Shown here in pieces: positions 31,031-33,082 of a stretch of 33,082 nt of DNA (positions within the stretch are counted from its first letter, which is position 1; the number at the start of each line of letters is the position of its first letter). Position numbers and translations under genes: made by a program. The stretch comes from Candidatus Eiseniibacteriota bacterium (GTDB taxonomy: Bacteria; Eisenbacteria; RBG-16-71-46; SZUA-252): positions 1 to 33,082 of the forward strand of contig QJVW01000021.1 of assembly GCA_003235575.1 (NCBI GenBank), read 5' to 3'. A model generated the notes under the pieces. That model was not told where the DNA came from. It saw only the letters and a list, made by a program, of their open reading frames with translations, and ran no database searches.

Positions 31031-32207
31031 AGGTTCCGTCCGGACGGGCGTAGACGATGTCTTCGAGGCGGACGCCCAAGCCTCGGGATGGATAGTAGAG
31101 ACCCGGCTCTACCGTGAACAACGAACCCGGCTCCAGTCGGTCTGGATTCGTCGTGGGGCCTCCGAGGAGGGGCCGCTCGTGCACCTCGAGTCCGATTCCG
31201 TGTCCCAGCCCGTGGATATACCCCTCCTGCAGCGAGTCATCCTGGCGCGTCGTGCGATGCCCCCGCTTTTCGAAGAACTCGCAGACGCGGTCCTGGTAGG
31301 AACGGCAGCGCGCGCCGGGCTCGAAGGCGTCCAGGGCGTCCTGCAGCGAATCCTGGACGCACCGGTGCAATTCGCGAAGCTCATCGGTGGCGCGTCCCAC
31401 GCAATAGGTTCGCGTCACGTCGAAGTAGTAACCGCCGCCGGCCTGCGCCGGAAAGAGGTCGATCACGATCGGTGCGCCTTCGAGAAGGACGTCGTCGTCG
31501 TTTCCTACATTGTGCGGCACGCCGGCGTCGCGGCCCATGGCCACGACGTTACCCTCCGGCTCGAGAAGGCCCGCTTCGAAGAAGATCCTCCGGATCTCGC
31601 GACGCAGTCGTCCGATCGTCACGTACCCCTCGGCGTCGCGCAGCTTCTTCCCCTCGAGGCGCCCCGCCCCGATGACCTCCCGGACGCGGGCGTAGGCTCT
31701 GGTGCACACCGCCCCCACTTTTCGCACCTCGGCGACCTCGCTCTCGTCCTTCGACAGACGCGCCTGCAGGAAGAGCGAGGGGTCGCGGTCCTCGACGATT
31801 TCCAGATCGGGACGTCGCTCCACGAGCCGTCGCAGAATGTGATGGAACTGGCCAAGGGGGCCGGTCCCCTCCACGAGAATGCGTCCGGTCACGCCGAGCT
31901 CGCGCGTCACCTCGTCCAGGAATCGGGCGTATCCCGCGACGGGCGTGGGTTCCTCCTCCAGGATCTTTCGATACGACCAGCGGGAGAAGTCGCTCAGCTC
32001 GAATCCGGTCGCCGCCGCGCCGTCGCGCTCCATCTTGGAGTGAACCAGGTGGCCGCCCCGGTCGCGGCGCCACACGATGAGCCCCACGGTGAGATGGCAC
32101 CCCGGGCCCGTGAGGTAGGTGAACGTCGGATTCGGCGTTTCGGTCTTCACGACGACGGCGGCCTCGATGCCGCGTTCGCCGAGGAGCGAATCGATATCAG
32201 CGCGCAT
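30978..32207 (-). CDS. M24-family metallopeptidase (Xaa-Pro aminopeptidase-like)
   Basis: 409 aa. The N-terminal third is a creatinase-type domain (TPNPTFTYLTGPGCHLTVG). The C-terminal pita-bread domain has all five metal ligands: Asp250 (VIDLFP), Asp263 (YYFDVTRTYC), His336 (GLGHGIGL), Glu367 (FTVEPGLYYP) and Glu382 (VRLEDIV). His343 (EVHERP) fits the second catalytic histidine. It probably removes N-terminal residues before proline or cleaves Xaa-Pro dipeptides in the cytoplasm. GGAG precedes ATG 32207. The annotated hflX start overlaps its 3' end. Confidence 0.93.
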   Translation of the reverse strand: MRADIDSLLGERGIEAAVVVKTETPNPTFTYLTGPGCHLTVGLIVWRRDRGGHLVHSKMERDGAAATGFELSDFSRWSYRKILEEEPTPVAGYARFLDEVTRELGVTGRILVEGTGPLGQFHHILRRLVERRPDLEIVEDRDPSLFLQARLSKDESEVAEVRKVGAVCTRAYARVREVIGAGRLEGKKLRDAEGYVTIGRLRREIRRIFFEAGLLEPEGNVVAMGRDAGVPHNVGNDDDVLLEGAPIVIDLFPAQAGGGYYFDVTRTYCVGRATDELRELHRCVQDSLQDALDAFEPGARCRSYQDRVCEFFEKRGHRTTRQDDSLQEGYIHGLGHGIGLEVHERPLLGGPTTNPDRLEPGSLFTVEPGLYYPSRGLGVRLEDIVYARPDGTFENLTTIPYDLEVAPAS

Positions 32208-32252
32208 GGGTGGCTCCGAGAATGGCGCTCGCGCGCCGTGGGGATTGGGACG

Positions 32253-33082
32253 TCATGTCCGGAACAGAACCTGCTCGTTGGAGAAGAGGCGAACGGCGAT
32301 CAGCACCATGAGCGCCGCGAGAAGGCTGCTCGAGCCGATGGCGGCGACCGCATGCGCCGATTGCACCGTGTCGGTCAGGATCTCGCGTTGCAGGAGCGCG
32401 GTGTTCAGAATCGGGATGAAGAACTGCTTGATCGGCGGCGCTTCGGCCTGGGTGAACGATCCCAGGCCCAGGAACACGGACGCCATGTAGACGTACGTCG
32501 CGTACGTTTGCCCCTCGCGCATGCTGCGCGCGAAGCACCCGATGGCCACCAGCACGGCGCTCAGAAAGATCGCCGCGGGAAGCAGCGTCACGAAGAGCCA
32601 GATCATCTTGTCGGGGCCGATGGTCAACTCCAGAGCCTGCTCCTGCATCATCGGCATGCTCTTCGCCAACACGCCGAACGTGAGCCACAGCCCCACGATG
32701 CCGGTGACGGCGCCGGTCAGCGATGCGGTGAGCACGGCCATCACCTTCCCGAGAACCAGCTCGGCGCGGGTCGCCGCCGTGGCCAGGATCGTTTCGAGCG
32801 TGCTCCGCTCCTTCTCGCCTGTCGTCGCGTCGATCGCGGTCTGCATCGACCCTGCCGCCACCATGAAGATGAGCAGGTACGGAATCAGAAGCGCAGCCAC
32901 GTAGCGGCCTACTTCCTGCTGCGACGAGATATCGTTTCGCTCGACGGCGATGGCGGGCGGCGAATCCGCTTGGGCGCCTCGGCTCCTTGCCCAGAGGAGC
33001 GTCAGGTCCTGGCGAATGTCCTCCAGCACCGGCCGCATGCGGTGGGCCGCTTCGGACGACTTGGTGTCCGCGTCCTTGTACC
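32253..33082 (-). CDS. ABC-2 type transporter permease, NatB-like (5' end beyond window)
   Basis: About 276 C-terminal residues are visible; the frame stays open to the window edge (residues YKDADTKSSEAAHRM precede an internal Met at 33038), so the start lies outside. It has a large extracytoplasmic segment followed by about six helices, with the NatB-type block DATTGEKERSTLETILAT after the first (IPYLLIFMVAAGSM). Such proteins form the membrane part of Na+ or drug/lipid export ABC systems; the ATPase would be expected just upstream, outside the window. The M24 gene follows after 45 nt. Confidence 0.88.
   Translation of the reverse strand, partial: YKDADTKSSEAAHRMRPVLEDIRQDLTLLWARSRGAQADSPPAIAVERNDISSQQEVGRYVAALLIPYLLIFMVAAGSMQTAIDATTGEKERSTLETILATAATRAELVLGKVMAVLTASLTGAVTGIVGLWLTFGVLAKSMPMMQEQALELTIGPDKMIWLFVTLLPAAIFLSAVLVAIGCFARSMREGQTYATYVYMASVFLGLGSFTQAEAPPIKQFFIPILNTALLQREILTDTVQSAHAVAAIGSSSLLAALMVLIAVRLFSNEQVLFRT

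Noticed and set aside
1-33082. CRISPR arrays, tRNA/rRNA genes, transposons, phage genes and defence systems
   Set aside because: No regularly spaced repeats, tRNA-like cloverleaf, transposase, integrase or known defence gene was seen on reading the window; topo VI and the HEAT protein have ordinary explanations.

Overview
This window is about 33 kb of GC-rich bacterial DNA (mid-to-high 60s % GC by eye) from a Gram-negative-type cell. It encodes several outer-membrane beta-barrels, a lipoprotein, a type IV pilus motor gene and periplasmic binding proteins. A secreted M6 metalloprotease ends in a FlgD-like Ig domain, a style common in FCB-group and candidate-phylum bacteria such as Eisenbacteria. 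That placement is a guess from protein style. Coding is dense, with many ATGA/GTGA stop-start overlaps and frequent GTG starts. I saw no tRNA, rRNA, CRISPR array, insertion sequence or phage gene.

Region 1 (1-7917) is envelope and metal handling. On the minus strand are a FabL-like enoyl-ACP reductase, cut at its last residues by the window edge, and a two-gene unit of a porin-like barrel plus a secreted CxxCxxC (HMA-like) protein. Divergently on the plus strand are a LiaF-like membrane protein, a 55-aa LiaI-like protein, a 91-aa CxxC membrane peptide, an outer-membrane barrel, a ZnuA-like metal-binding protein, an ABC-3 permease and an unrecognised membrane-anchored protein. No ABC ATPase for this importer lies in the window.

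Region 2 (7961-10692) encodes both subunits of DNA topoisomerase VI, in the archaeal order B then A, which is unusual in a bacterium.

Region 3 (10693-13585) has a textbook -24/-12 (sigma-54) promoter reading into a PilB/GspE-like gene that has lost its Walker motifs, translationally coupled to an intact pilT.

Region 4 (13598-15131) has a strong hairpin, an extended -10 promoter that would give a leaderless transcript, a secreted protein of unknown function and a HAD phosphatase.

Region 5 (15185-21791) is the most interesting part. It is a tight four-gene unit: a TIM-barrel glycosidase-like lipoprotein with a CBM9-like tail, a TPR plus YaiO-like beta-barrel protein, a membrane-anchored HEAT-repeat protein, and a processive GT2 glycosyltransferase. 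The parts parallel the Pga (PNAG) machinery, but the lipoprotein and the HEAT protein differ, so this looks like a distinct exopolysaccharide synthesis-export system.

Region 6 (21836-33082) holds the M6 protease, a GNAT acetyltransferase, and a minus-strand run: an NatB-like ABC-2 permease (partial), an M24 peptidase, HflX, ArfB, an orphan family-5 solute-binding protein and a hybrid sensor kinase that overlaps it.
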